From Nemophila menziesii (lineage: Eukaryota; Streptophyta; Magnoliopsida; Boraginales; Hydrophyllaceae), in contig JARWIR010000023.1 of NCBI GenBank assembly GCA_029959085.1, positions 10,243,860 to 10,307,859 on the forward strand: 64,000 bases of DNA. Direction: 5' to 3'. Numbering within the stretch: the stretch's first letter is position 1; every line of letters starts with the position of its first letter. The translations under genes were made by a program, and so were the position numbers. Positions 1 to 12,299 of this stretch are shown here, one piece after another. Below the pieces are notes generated by a model. That model saw only the letters and a program-made list of their open reading frames with translations. It did not search any database and had not been told where the DNA came from.

Positions 1-389
1 ATTGATAAATTGATTAATCATACATGCGTCTGGTTTGAATCGGATTCCTTGAATTGCGGGTGGGGAAGTCCTAGTGGTGGTAGATGAAACTGTCTATATT
101 CGTTAGGTTGGACGAATCGCGGAACATCTTCTTGAATTCCTGCACCATTATTGTTGAGCGGTTGTTGACCTGCCAGAGGAATCTGGAATTGAGCGTTCTG
201 AGCTCCTACCAGTGGGTCTTACATAACTGGTGGCACTATAGGATCACCATTTTCATCCAACTGAATTTCGTGATGTTCAACATGATGAATGTTCAGACCC
301 TCCATTTTTCTTTCTAGCTTTTCTTTTTCTCTCATTTCTCTGTCCCTCTTGTTGTTATCACCAAAAAACCTCTCGGGGTTTGAGTACAT
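1..389 (-). pseudogene. gag N-terminus of a minus-strand Athila-like element (partial, broken)
   Basis: Read on the minus strand, an ATG at 389-387 opens a frame starting MYSNPERFFGDNN, followed by charged residues and a Gln/Asn/Pro-rich stretch, as in the gag N-termini of the two plus-strand elements in this window. An in-frame TAA follows a P-P-V-M stretch, and a frameshift lies near position 50. Beyond the shift another frame gives I-R-F-K-P-D, matching I-K-F-R-P-D in element 1 gag and placing it at the start of the capsid-like core. Gag would form the virus-like particle of the retrotransposon. The gene runs off the left edge. Its start follows the primer site (512-529) by about 120 bases, the same arrangement as in the other elements. 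Homology is by eye; the family assignment is firm, the exact frame path less so. Confidence 0.75.
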
Positions 390-511
390 GCACTACCTGT
401 AGAACCTGAGAAGAGACAACAAAAAGAAAAGCGTAAAACTGAAATAAATGAAAATGAAATTAAAATAACAACTTAAACACTCACGGATAACACCGTGGTC
501 ACATGCTACCG

Positions 512-529
512 TCCCCGACAGCGGCGCCA
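512..529 (-). promoter_or_regulatory. primer binding site, tRNA-Asp type
   Basis: The minus strand reads TGGCGCCGCTGTCGGGGA, complementary with few mismatches to the 3' end of plant tRNA-Asp. It lies six bases inside the LTR end at 536, as in elements 1 and 2. It would prime minus-strand DNA synthesis, and it fixes the element's orientation and the inner LTR edge. Confidence 0.85.
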
Positions 530-535
530 AAAACT

Positions 536-2052
536 TGGTGTCTCCTTGTGTGTTATAAAATAACAACCATAAATAAGAAGGACACGTACCGCAAATGTAT
601 GGGTCGTCCAAAGTAATATCTGGTAAATGGGAATTTGATCTTACGGACAGATTGGACATGACTTTAGATGTTATGTAATAAGTGTGAAAAATTGTTATAT
701 GATGCGGAAAGTAAAATAGATGAATATTTGTTTTGATTTTGTTTAAGGACTAAAATGGAATCAATATAAAATACTAAATTAACTAATGCAAATAAATGAG
801 ACGCAAGTAAATAAAATATGAGTAGAAGCAAGGATGAGAAGTAGTACTTAAATTTCACAAGGGTTTCACGTAAATCTATTCAATCAATGCTTTCGTTTAA
901 GGGTCGAATTTGTAATTAATATTAGTTGGGATTCGAGTTTCTCCTAACCCCATCAGGGTGATAATAAGCTACGTTTGAATGTTCAAGTGTTTTACCCAAT
1001 TGGTTATAAGATTAACTAAGTCCGTCAGGATCACTAATTTATATCTTACATCTATTACCTAGTTCAGTTATTAAACCCCCCGTCAAGGTTATCATTACGC
1101 CACTATAATAAATAGCTTAATTACTAATTCCTATTTTGATTCATGAATTCAAAGACAGTAGATAAATTCACGATAACAGAAAATACTAATTACCCAATTC
1201 AGATTGAATCTTTTAATCCCAAATTCAAAAACATTAACTAAATAAATTGGGGCTCAACCCATTAAAGCGATTCTCAAGCACTTAGAGTATTTAGCTCATA
1301 ATAAAAATTAAAAATTAAGAAATAAAAATAAAGGAACTCATTGTTTTACATAAAGAAATAATAAGAACCTAATTTAAGAGTTGTTGAATTGATTGTTGTT
1401 TGAAGAATCACTTCTAAAATTTCAGTTTCTTCTCTCCTCTTGCTTTTGTCTTTTCTCTCTGACGTTCTGACTTTTGTAAATTGAGTTGTGTGTAAAGATA
1501 AAGTCAAAAGGTCTCTTTATACTCGGCTTATATTAAGTGTGTAAATAAAATATTAAATGGCCCAAGTCCACTCTTCAAATCATAATCCCGTAACTGGTGT
1601 ACACCTACAGCTAAAATAGCTGCAACGTTTTCAATTTAACTCCGAATTGACCTGTTCAACTTGCTTAATCTTCGTAACTCGATAAAGAACAAATCTTCTT
1701 TACAACTCAGAGGCTGAATCCATGTATAAGTAGCTTGAAATCAGCAATTACCACCAGCCTTCTAGATTTGCAGCTTCAACTTGTTAACTCTTCGGGATAT
1801 TTCTTTTCGCCTTTGACTTCTTTACACAATCTAAGACTTTAATTCTTGATTCCTCTTTGATATCATTAAGAACCTACAATCTTTGCACTAAAACAAACCA
1901 TTTAACGTGCAGAAGCTTAATAATGAAAAATACTAAAATTCAAGGAGAGAAAATGAAATATAACAAATTAGCAGTAAAAGTCTATCAAATTAGTCAAATT
2001 ATCACCCAAAATGATGTCTCCTAAGGACATCGGCATGAATATGATGACATCG
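536..2052 (-). mobile_element. 5' LTR of the minus-strand Athila-like element
   Basis: The inner end reads ...ACACCA on the minus strand directly before the primer site. The outer end is near 2052, where the minus strand reads CGATGTCATC, a mutated form of the TGATGTC start of the other LTRs here. The interior aligns by eye with the solo LTR at 4494-6310 and the element 2 LTRs, including the repeated CCTGACGG-type boxes (950-1090), the block around 'gctcaagcactta' and the region near the outer end. Length is about 1.5 kb, usual for this group. The partner LTR is outside the window, so target duplication cannot be checked. The outer boundary is uncertain by about 40 bases. Confidence 0.75.
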
Positions 2053-4488
2053 TTGAAGTCAATATTTTCCCAACATGTGTTCTGGAAATTTATTTATTTT
2101 TCACGAACAACACTCCAAACCCAAGCCTTCAAAATGGATTTCCACCCTAACCTTCGAACCATAATTCTAAAACCAATAACCGAAGCAACCTCGATCTACA
2201 TCATATGACATGACTACAAACCCTAGGTCATCCAAATTGTGGTTGCGAACATAGATATCTGGCTCCGTGAAGCTTGTGAAACCGTGAATCTCTGTCGTCG
2301 TATCTTTCGCCACGAATCTCTACCATTGTCTCAAACACAAATTGGCCTTGAAAGACATGGTTTGAAACTCCATTAATGGATATTCCATGACACGAACATA
2401 TAATGGACTTAATGGACTTAATGGATCTTGAAGCTACATTAAAGATCGTCCTTGAAAGCTCTGTCATAAAACCGCTAGTGTTTCATCGTAAATTTGTCCT
2501 TGCCCCGCCATGTCTCGCAAGAATTAGAGATGGTGGGAAAGGGTTTGAGAGAATTTTTTAAAACGAGTACGGTTTGTGAAAATATTTATGTTATAGGGTT
2601 ATATGTAGATGTATATATAGGGGTAGTTATAGATAAGAAATAAAAATTGTTTTGATTTAATTTTATTAGTTTTTATTCTATTTCGGCCTCTTTCGGAGAA
2701 AAATTCCATGAGCTGGGGTACAAAAGTCTTGACGAGGAGTTTTATAAACCCGTTCGGTAAAAATATTTGTTTTAATCTTTTGTTAGAAGGTTCCAATTAA
2801 CATCTATGGAAATAGTATCAATTAATTTATTAGAAGTTTGTTTGACACGATACACATCTAAACCACAAATGTTATTACATATAATGACAATTTCCTTTAA
2901 GCATATGATTAATGTCTCATCGAGTTGTAAGTAAAATTGTGCAACCTTGGAAATTCAAAGTAGACCGAGAAAAGAATTGTTGTAGTTGGATCTTCATCCT
3001 TAGCCAGCATACCGGCTCTCCTAAGAGCTAGAGATAGTCCTTCACGACTAGAATTGACCCCAATTTTCTTGATATGGAAATTAATGATGAAGCCTTTGTC
3101 ATTCACCATAACTATCACAACACATTATTGTTCACGGTTCTTAGTGAAGGAACTGACACTGAATATTCATTTATGAATACCCTACATGTTCCGCGGTGAG
3201 GAAATCTCGGCGTTATTACTCGTAGTTTCCATAGTTCTCTATAGTGTCATTAAAATACTCTTGGACATGACAAATAAAAACGGTGGTATTGTCGCTTAAG
3301 TGTATAGTTCTGTTTTAAATAAGGACGGTGTGTCAATTTCATTCAGAATTGAAGAGATTCATTTGGAATTGAAGAGATGATCAAATCCAACTTATTATAT
3401 TGGTACATAATAATGAGCATATAATATTATAAACTTTATATCGTAATAAAGGCCAAACTATATAATATTTTATCAAACTCTAAAATGGGTTGACAAAAAA
3501 AATCAAACTCTAAAATGCAAAATGAAAACTTTAAAGTATTAGATTTTGAAAGACAGACAACATAAGAAAATAAAATTAACACAACATTGGTTAACCGGCT
3601 TTAGTTGTTTTACTAATACAACCATTGATAACAACATTGATTACTAATATTTGACCAAAAAAATATGGTCTCAAGACTAACATGTGTTGCTCAAGACCGT
3701 TCGCAAACTTCAACACCGGACAGTTGCTTGCATGGCTGATCTAATGTCAGATATTTGAATTTGAAACACAGTCATTTTCTTTCCACGGGAAACTAATAAT
3801 TAATTCAATCCAACATATGAAACCTCTAATTCTTTTCCCACATACACATCTTATTGGCCCTAATTAATACGATAAAATTAAACAATTTTTCATAAATTTA
3901 AAAATTAAACAAGCAAGATCTTTAGTTTGTTTCATACCTGAATTGCCATCATTGCCAATTTGAGCTCCTCATTCTCAACTCTTCTTTTACCTCTATAGGA
4001 ATTTATTTTTCCAAGGTAGTACACAAAAATTCATGCCACACTAACAACAAAATGCAGTAACAGCAAGTGGCTCCTTTGGAGATTCTATTTGTGAAACAAA
4101 ACAATTAATTAGTAACTTCATAATATCATTAATATTGTGTTTAAGCATTTAAAATATTAGTAAAGTAGGTAGTAGATCTTACGATGGGAATTATGAAATG
4201 CCATAGTCAACAATATCCTGTGGAGCCAAAGCTTCTCCCTCTCCACGAATATCCTGTTTCGGCATTCATGGACCTCCAGGGATAGCCTCGTTCGTGAGGA
4301 AATGAACATGTTTGATCCAAACGCTCAACATATCCCCACTTGCTCAACCCACAGTGAATATTAAATACATAAAAACACCCAACAATACAAAATACACCCA
4401 CTTAACATTATATCACACTAAAAGTATACTACAAACTAAATCTTACCATAGAAATTATTAACCTTCATGGTTAACTGAAATGGCATGA
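2053..4488. other. intergenic or unassigned host DNA
   Basis: This 2.4-kb stretch separates the left LTR from the solo LTR. Short minus-strand frames at 2228-2467 and 2909-3118 look codon-like but match no family I recognise. The first contains a short duplication (AATGGACTT twice near 2405-2420). No transposon termini were seen. It may hold remnants of a host gene. Confidence 0.4.
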
Positions 4489-4493
4489 CCAAT

Positions 4494-4759
4494 TGGTGGG
4501 TCCTGTTGTGTTAGAAAATAATAAAGATAAAGTAGAGGAACCACAAACTGCAAGTGTACAGTTGTCCTAAGTAATATATGATAAACAAGTTCGTTCGCAG
4601 GGATGGATTAGGCACAACTCAGGTATTAATCGAAAAGTAAGCATAATTGCGTGACAGAAAAATAATATAAAGATTTTTGTTTGGTTTTTATAAATTAAAA
4701 GATACAAGAAAATAAACTACGGACTTAAAATAAAGAAAGTAAAATAGAATTGAAACTTC

Positions 4760-4825
<66 letters not shown>

Positions 4826-6310
4826 ACTTGATCCTCGCAAAGGTTTCACCTAATCTATCTAATTAAGGCTTCCGTTTAAGGGCTAAACTGGTATTATTGT
4901 GCTAGTCGGGAATCTAATATCTCCTAACCCCCGTCAGGGTGGACTTAGGAGCTATCCTACGGTATTACGAACCCCGTTAGGGCGATTATAAGCTAATTTC
5001 AGATGAATAATAATTTACCTCATTGGCTGCATGGTTAGTTAAGCCCGTCAGGGTCAATAACAAATACTATGCGTCTATTAACTAAGTCTGTAATTAAACC
5101 CCCTGTCAAGGTGATCCATACGCCACTATATGGAATAGCCTAATTACTATGAGCTAAGTTTGATTCATGACTTCAAAATTAGTGATTAAAACAAAATAAT
5201 AGTCAACACAAACTACATATTCTAATTTAAACCATTAGATTCCAAATTCAGAAAACATAATTTAAACAGGATTAAGTTCAACCCATATGGAGATTCTCAA
5301 GTACTAAAAAAATTAGTTCATAACGGAATTGAAAACTAAAATTAAATGAAAGTAATTTATGTTCAAATACAAAAGATAAATTGATAACCTAAATGGTAGG
5401 ATGATTGTTGATGGAAGAACATGACTCCTCCAGCACTAGCTTGTCCTTGCCTTCTTGCTCTGACTTGAAAACCTTTAGCCTCTTGCGTAATTCTCTGAAG
5501 TGTGTGAAAAGAGGAGTCTAAGGGGTGTATTTATAGGTGTTAGCAAGCCCTAGGTCGAATTTACTTGGAGTGGAAGACAACTCAAGAACTATTAAATTCG
5601 TAGCCCTAAAATCTAGAAAAGGTATGATTCTGCTGCTGATTTGTTTTGGTCATATCTCCTTCAATACTTATCTGTTTGACGTGTTCCAATATTCGAAACC
5701 GCTTGTCTCGGAAAGATCTTTCCACTGGTGCATACCAATCGCCCAAATTCATAGCCAATCTTAAGTTATGGACTCGTTTTTGAAACGTGGCTGGAATTTC
5801 GGATTTGTTTGACATCTTAATTTTTTCCTTCTTTGCATATATCCTTCCTTAATCTTCTTATTTCCATGTATATCTCTTTCCTTTACTTCTTTGACTAGAC
5901 ATTGTCTCTAATTAATTACCATATATCTTTTAAAGCTTCACAATAAATAAATAATTAAACTGCATATGCTTTAAAAAATAATAAATCCAATAATTCAAGA
6001 AATAGAATTAGGAAAGTGCACTTCTAAAAATAGAAACTCGAGTAAAAGTACTTCCTAACACACTAAAATACCCTAAGACTTTAATTCTAAATTCTCCTCC
6101 TTGTATTGGTCTTTCATGAAATTCGAGAACCTATTATGCATTTAAAAAATCAAATTACGCACAAAAGCTCTAAAAATGCAAATAGTCAATTTCCAAGGGG
6201 AGAAAATATAATATGAAGAATTAAGCATAAAAGTCTACGAAATAAGTCAAATATTCACCTAAAAGGATGTCTCCAAAGGGCTAATAATTAGAACAAATAG
6301 GGAGACATCA
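4494..6310 (-). mobile_element. solo LTR of an Athila-like family, TSD CCAAT
   Basis: On the plus strand it begins TGGTGGGTCC and ends GGAGACATCA, the reverse complements of the 3' and 5' LTR ends of element 2. The five bases CCAAT occur on both sides (4489-4493 and 6311-6315), and there is no primer site or polypurine tract next to it. This is the signature of recombination between the two LTRs of an inserted element. Its 1.8 kb exceeds the other LTRs here, partly because of a (GA)n run at 4763-4824. It has four CCCGTCAGGGT-type boxes at about 4928-5112. Short frames inside it are not genes. Confidence 0.9.
4763..4824. repeat. (GA)n microsatellite
   Basis: About 31 uninterrupted GA units inside the solo LTR, absent from the corresponding position of the other LTRs in the window. 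It therefore expanded after this LTR diverged. Confidence 0.97.
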
Positions 6311-6315
6311 CCAAT

Positions 6316-7394
6316 TATCCTATTTCTTTTGTTTTTTCGTTCGGTAATGAATTTTTTTTTGACATGATCCTACGTGTGTGCAAAATAAAAAAAATTATTA
6401 TTAATTCCTTTCAAATATATAAGAATTAATTCTATGTTAATATTTTTTATTATAAAGTAAAAATGTAACATAAAGGAGTAATTATTTCAAATCTAACTCA
6501 AATTCAAGCTAGAATCCCATTATAATGACTAAATCTATAGATATATATTGACTACTATGCATAAATAACACATATAGAGCAAAAGGCCTGTTGGGAGGCC
6601 TATTGGTGGGATGGAAATTGATGAGTTATCTTTCGAATTGTGATGATGTTTAAGCAAAATTTTCGGTTTTAGTCAACCCATTAACTTATCCCCACTCATG
6701 CTTCACCACTGTGGTCCCCTCGCTGTTAGCAATCCGGATGCACCAAATTTATTATCTTCAATAAATTGTTAAATGGACTATAAACCTCCTATTAGCGGTC
6801 TAAGTTAACTCTTAGGCAAATCCAGAGTTATACCCAGCAAACCGCATAAACTTTCTTTCCTAATTGTAACACTTCCGCACTATCTCCTACTTTCGGTTTT
6901 CCCTTAGAATTTTGCAAATCGATTGTATTTTCATCGTTATTATAATTTAACAAGGGGGAAATATGAAAGAGGGGAGGATTCAAAAGAATACATGATTTAA
7001 ACAGCACTGATAAAAGACCTTGCTACCTTCTATTCATAGACGAAGACGACGATAATCGAATCTCTAACTACTCTTTTTCTCGGGTGAATTATAAATCACG
7101 TCCCCCCACATGTTGGACTTATTAATAAAAGTCCTCCTAATAAGAAGCTAAGTAACTATCTAGTTACAAAATCCCAAAAGCCCACAAATGCCCTCTCCAT
7201 GAGCTCTTATTACACTGAAACAAATAACCCACCCCAAAACACTATTAGGGTTACAAAAACCCAATTCACATCTCATTCTTACCCAACCCCAATATTATCT
7301 CTCCTCTCCCTCTATGTTCTCTCTGCATTATTCACCAGCCCCCCTCTCCTGCACTATTAACCACCCCCTCATCTGATATTCTTTAGAAGAAAAC
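6316..7394. other. no gene recognised; UTR-like pyrimidine tract at the right end
   Basis: The first 800 bases are AT-rich and featureless. From about 7240 the plus strand becomes rich in C and T (runs such as CTCTCCTCTCCCTC) with few ATGs, resembling a plant gene leader. It leads into the tandem duplication at 7399. No TATA box could be placed with confidence. Confidence 0.35.
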
Positions 7395-7398
7395 CACC

Positions 7399-7736
7399 TC
7401 CATTCGTGGGCCACACCACCAGCGTGGTATCACAGTAGCAAAAGAGAACCACCTCTATTCGAGAACCATCTCATGGTCGCGCCTCTAGATCCGGCCAAAT
7501 CAAGGCTGTAGCGAACCATTTCCACCACCATATCACTGTTTTACACCACCGAAGATCTCACCTTCCCTCCATTGGTGGGCCACACCACCAGCGTGGTATC
7601 ACAGCAGCAAAAGAGAACCACCTCCATTCGTGAACCATCTCATGGTCTCGCCTCCAGATCTCGCCATTTCAAGCATCCAACGAACCATTTCCACCGCCAT
7701 CACACTGTTCTGCACCACCATTTCCACCTCCATCTC
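7399..7736. repeat. two-copy tandem duplication, period 169 bp
   Basis: Copy 1 (7399-7567) and copy 2 (7568-7736) both begin TCCATTSGTGGGCCACACC and share the blocks GCGTGGTATCACAG and GAACCATCTCATGGTC. They differ at roughly one base in ten. The segment is C-rich and unlike the AT-rich surroundings. A frame through copy 2 (7572-7823) is rich in His, Ser and Arg and is probably just a product of the composition. Confidence 0.85.
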
Positions 7737-7824
7737 GCTGTCGTTTCTTTGAGTCGGAGTTCCAACGCTCTTCGTGGCCATTGCGCCGCTCGTCGTGGCA
7801 ATTCAGCTGCCTTACCGAGCTGAT

Positions 7825-7899
7825 GTGAGTCAACGGGTTTTGTTTGTGTTTTTTAATTTTGTTGGTATATATTTTAGTTGATGTTATATTATTTTGTAG
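7825..7899 (+). other. possible small intron (GT...AG) in an unrecognised transcript
   Basis: GTGAGT at 7825 matches a strong plant donor, and a T-rich tract ending TTTTGTAG at 7892-7899 gives an acceptor. The 75-base segment is T-rich while its flanks are not, which is how plant introns look. The flanking frames are short and match nothing I know: upstream ends in TGA at 7821, downstream opens with ATG at 7900 and stops at 8085. It could be a noncoding RNA, a decayed gene, or chance. Confidence 0.3.
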
Positions 7900-8085
7900 A
7901 TGGATCCGGTGTGGTACAGCCCCTTGACCTCTCGACCTGGACACAAACCCTTGATCACTGGATCTGGGATCACTCTTTTGACTACCAGAGCTGTGTACAA
8001 TATTTTGATCACACGAAGTGGGTACAGACCCAATGGGTACAACCCCAATTTCCCCTATTTTGTTTTCTCAATAGACGTATTATGA

Positions 8086-8929
8086 GCAACTGACATGGAG
8101 CTATTTTCGAGATGGGCATGTACCCATCATTGTTCGAGATAGGTCCGTACCCATATGGAATTTTAACCCATTCAAAGGACTTAATAAAAATAAAACACAA
8201 CTAAATATAAAATGTCAAACAGACACGCGTCCGTCTGAAATCGAGTGGGCGCGTAAATGGGTCCGTACCCACTTAGCGCATACCCATATCGAATATGAAA
8301 CCTAATACAAATACAACAATAAATAAAACGTTAAATTAAATAGGAATTTTGTATAGGTAAATTGGGCAAACCACAAATGAAACTAAATACTTTGTAAGAA
8401 GAAGTAAGAAGATAAGACTTAAAATATAAAGTTTAAGTTATGTGGGCTCATTTTTTTACTTTCCTCCTTTTTCTCTTCCTTTTGAATTTATACTTTTGAT
8501 TTATGAAGAAAAGCGAACCAAAGGGAAATGAGGATTTTATATAAGTTTTAACGTATAGTGTGTGCACACACACGAACCGTCTTCCAATAGTATTGCCACG
8601 TTTGTCCATTTCCACGTCAATCGTCTTCATGTAGTATTGAAACGTTTGTGCACCTCCACACAAGTGTGATGAGTCGTCAACAATTCTGAATAACAATTGG
8701 ATCCAAATAATAGAGTGATCCTTATAATTGAAATAAATCAAGTTAGTAATAGACAATAATATAGAGAAAAAACAATAGTAGTAATATGAAATTTAAAGAG
8801 AGATGGAAAAATCCACCTCCGAACAAATATAAAATACATTTTCTAATGCATCTGTTTCGAATAAAGGAGCAGTTATTGCGTGTTTAATAATAAATTCTAA
8901 TGGTGAATTTATATCAAGAAAAAGTTAAA
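8086..8929. other. no gene recognised
   Basis: Mostly AT-rich. Between 8010 and 8290 the phrase 'gtacccat' and relatives recur about six times, giving a loosely repetitive look. A minus-strand frame at 8448-8756 ends in a basic Lys/Arg run but matches no family I know. Confidence 0.35.
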
Positions 8930-9294
8930 AAATTAAAGCAGATTTAGGTTCGGAAGCAGAAGCCCTAGGGATTTTGTGAGTTACGAAAATAGCATTAGAG
9001 ATTCCTTTTTGAAGTGTTATCATCGAGAATTACGCGGAGAAGATTATTAAGCCACATTCTTCTAGTCAATACATTCCAAGTCATTCAATTTAAAATATTG
9101 TTTGTAATATTTATTTTTTTGCAGAGTTATCAAACCTTTCTTCTACTCTTATTTTCTAGGAGTGGAAACGAGGTAGCCCACTGGGTTGCCAAACAGGAGT
9201 TTCTTAGCACAATGTTTGGTAATTCAGATACATGTATCCCTTCCCAGTTAGCTACAATTTTAAGATGTGATAACGAGCCTGTAGGCGTAGGCTG
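8930..9294 (+). pseudogene. LINE RNase H C-terminal fragment
   Basis: Near 8950 one frame gives G-S-E-A-E-A-L, the alpha-helix motif of the plant LINE-type RNase H domain (RVT_3). From 9157 another frame gives R-S-G-N-E-V-A-H-W-V-A-K, the conserved end of that domain, then a stop at 9292-9294. The two parts are separated by stops and by an AT-rich piece ending TTTTTTTGCAG, so the gene is broken. The domain would degrade RNA in RNA-DNA hybrids during target-primed reverse transcription. Only the last part of the LINE is present. Confidence 0.65.
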
Positions 9295-9379
9295 ACCTTT
9301 GTAATATTTTAGAACTTTTATTTATCTATGTATTATGCTTTTTAAAAAAAATTATCCTTGATTCGAAATTCAAATGACG

Positions 9380-9625
9380 TGGATTTATATATCAAAGTTA
9401 TTACTTTGTTGACAGATTCACGAAAGTCCAAATGAAAATGTATTTGATAAACTTAAGGGGTATTTAATAATATCTATAATTCCCTTGTATATTTTTAATG
9501 TCATGGTTTTAAATTGTATTGAATGCTCGAGCATCTGAACCATACAACCTTGCACATGTACTTCACCTAGCAAAAATCACGCGGGTAGTATAGATATTTA
9601 GACAATATGTACACAGTGATAAGTT
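9380..9625 (+). repeat. dispersed repeat, copy 1
   Basis: About 240 bases align with 19535-19775 in the same orientation: shared blocks include AATTCCCTTGT, GTATTGAA.GCTCGAGCATC and CACCTAGCAAAAATCACGC. Identity is roughly 80-85% by eye. Copy 1 follows a LINE 3' end; copy 2 follows a MITE. No coding signal or terminal repeats seen. It may be the 3' tail of a transposon family or an old segmental duplication. Confidence 0.75.
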
Positions 9626-9939
9626 TAAGGCGTCATTATCCCACACTATTTTTTCTAGTAAGTGATTTTGCACAATCTCCTATTTTTTATCGAGTAAATA
9701 AATCTATAAATACGATGAAAATGAACGTACACTTTACAAGTATTACAAAATAGCTCTAGTGAAAAATCACTTTAACTAGAAGCTAACAACAAGCTAGCTA
9801 AAAGGTAAAACTATTTTTCTCCACATAAACCTATACAATGAATTTAGCTAGATGTAAACAAAATCCACTATCTCCCAAGGAGGCGCGACGAGAATACAAA
9901 TGAAAAAAAAGGACGAAAAACAACAATTTTAACGTTTCA
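9626..9939. other. no gene recognised
   Basis: AT-rich spacer between the dispersed repeat and the minus-strand LINE, possibly that LINE's 3' untranslated region. No motif could be supported. Confidence 0.3.
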
Positions 9940-12010
9940 CGATGCTCTTTTGTGTGGGGTTGGGTGGGCAATGCCTTCAAAGCTAATCTTGTTTTAGGCT
10001 AACCAAATAAGTCTACGGTCGATGTGAAAGTGATCTTCTATGCCTTTGTTTTCCAAGCCAGTTGAGTCTCCTCTTTCTACAACCACATACGGGCGTTTTG
10101 AATAGTGGACATAACTTTCCCTAATGCCCACTTAATTCCTTATAGTGGTCCATATCTTGACGGTGATCTTTCACTAAAAAACAAACATTTTTTTCGTTTC
10201 ATAACACACATATTTGGTCGAGTTCTATTTATGTTATTCGGTCTTTGATGTTGATTTTTCCATGTAGGGAGAGCCAAACAATGATTGAATGTTTTGGGTG
10301 TTACACGCACCCCAAAATAGTTTGTCCAAGGTCTAACGGAATCTTTGAGGTGGAAGAACTCATATTCCCTTTTCGGTTGGTTTTGTATACAAACCCGGTG
10401 ACCGCTTGTAGTCAAGACCACGTACCCGATGTCGGTGTTGTGACTAAATGATTTTCAAACATCACACACGCTTAGTCAAGTCCATAGGCATTAAGTATAT
10501 GTTATTGATGTGATGTAGTCTTTTTAAGAGTGTTGAATCGTTCTCTTGAACTACCAAATCCCACACATTTATATGCAAGTACTCTCTATGGATCCATTTT
10601 CTCCAAAGCGGTACCTTATTCTCGTTAATCAGCCATAGAAGTTTTGAGAGTAAACCATCATTTCAAAGGCCCAAACTTTTAAGACCAAGTCCTCCTTTGT
10701 TTTTACATTCAAATCTCTTTCCATTTAACCTTATTTGGTGTTGTGCTCTAAATAAAGTGCGACAAATGCGAGTAATTCTCTTGATCCCCTAATCGAAACC
10801 ATAAAAATCAAAAGCCGAAAACAACAAACCACTTGTAAGACCAATCGATATAACTCCAATCTTCAAACATAAAAGAGCGGAAGGAGTTTACCATGACTCT
10901 CAACACATTCAATATGTTTTCTTGTCAAGGGGCCGTAACTGCCATTCCTTAACATTTTAAACATGAGGAGATAACAAGGTATATAAAAGTCATACTACCC
11001 TCTTAATGGTATGTAAGTTTTGTTAATGATATCAAGCTCCCTCTATTTGATCCTCATAATATATAAGTTTGACTTAGCCACGTTGAGTCGGAGAGCCAAA
11101 CTTTTTTTTAAAACATTAAGCATCCCATAAGTATGTCAAGTGAGATCGAGTCACTCTGAGAGAATAAAATGGGATAATCCACAAATTCCAAGTGTGTAAT
11201 ATTTAATCCTTCGCATTTGGGTGGAATTTGAATGAAGCTTTAGACATAGATTTCACAATAAACAGAGAAAGATACTCCGAATGATGTATATCAAGATGCG
11301 GATGCATCCTTCCATTGGCGGACCTGAGCCTACCCGGGACAAATATCGATTGAGCCTAATTTACAATATCATCAAGACACGGTTGCATCCTTTCATAGAG
11401 AATTATGGTAATTGCCTTGAGATCACATTGCAACATGAAATGGGTCTATGCTTATCGATGGTAGTTTTATTATACTATTTTGGGACAAACATGATGATAT
11501 TGTTGTTACTTTCTTTAAGAGAAATCCTTATATGAAAAATTTACTTATTTATATGGTCAACTCTTCACCTACTACATTCCAAGACTTGATGAAGAATTTG
11601 GATAAATAATTGTCAGGTGACGGGGACTTATCGATTTTAATACAAAATATTGTATCTTTGATCTCTTTATCGGTTATCTCGGAGCAAAATTATTGACCTA
11701 AAGGTCACCACATTCGCAAATATCTTCTTATACATGCAAAGGGTTTTTTCCTTGACCGGATAAAGATGTCAAGTAGTCAAACAAAGTCGCATGTACTTGC
11801 TTTATTGAAGTGATATGTGTGTCTTTGGGATTTTCGATAAATGAAATGAACTTTCACCGATTATTTCTCTGACATGGTCGTGAAATATTTTAGTGCATCT
11901 ATAAATTTTCGTCATGTATCCATATTTTTCCCTTTTGCTTGTGGAAAATCTGCTCAATTTTTTAGAAGAGGATCGATATCTTACGAAGTTCCCCAGTTTC
12001 GTCAATGATT
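9940..12010 (-). pseudogene. decayed L1-type LINE, reverse transcriptase to zinc-binding region
   Basis: Read on the minus strand from right to left. The linker after the endonuclease lies near 12000-11800. The RT entry motif S-P-S-P-D (normally SPGPDG) lies at 11611-11630, with F-F-I-K-S-W-N-V-V-G-E-E after it. The thumb region reads K-N-K-G-G-L-G-L-K-S near 10690, followed by L-W-R-K-W-I-H. The zinc-binding region (zf-RVT) reads V-T-P-K-T-F-N-H-C-L-A-L around 10310 and P-N-M-C-V near 10220. There are many stops and frameshifts and the catalytic palm is not readable, so this is an old copy. The encoded enzyme would have copied LINE RNA at the nick. Confidence 0.7.
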
Positions 12011-12047
12011 ATCGGGTTACCCATATTTTGAGGTCAACTTTACAAAA

Positions 12048-12250
12048 ATATCGGTGGTGGTGGTGGATGCATGAGATGGTGGTGGTGATGAGGATGGGGG
12101 TGGTGTATGCATGAGATAGTGGTTGTGTGGTGGGGTTATTGGTAATGGTTGTGGTGGTGGTTGATGGAGAATGTATTAGGCGTTAGTAGTAGTCGGTGGT
12201 GAAATGCTAGAGGTGGTGGTGGAGGTAGTGGACGGTAGAGGTGGTCGGAC
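12048..12250. repeat. GGT-rich low-complexity tract
   Basis: About 200 bases dominated by GGT and GTG triplets on the plus strand, with two copies of 'atgcatgagat'. It explains the proline/histidine-rich frame on the minus strand at 12136-12486, which is not a gene. Confidence 0.9.
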
Positions 12251-12299
12251 TTTAAAATATAATTAAAATAAATATCATGGGAAAAAGTATGTAATAGTA

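Noticed and set aside
7572..7944. Plus- and minus-strand frames over the 169-bp duplication
   Set aside because: Biased composition, no family match, and both strands open at once; kept only as a possible transcript region.
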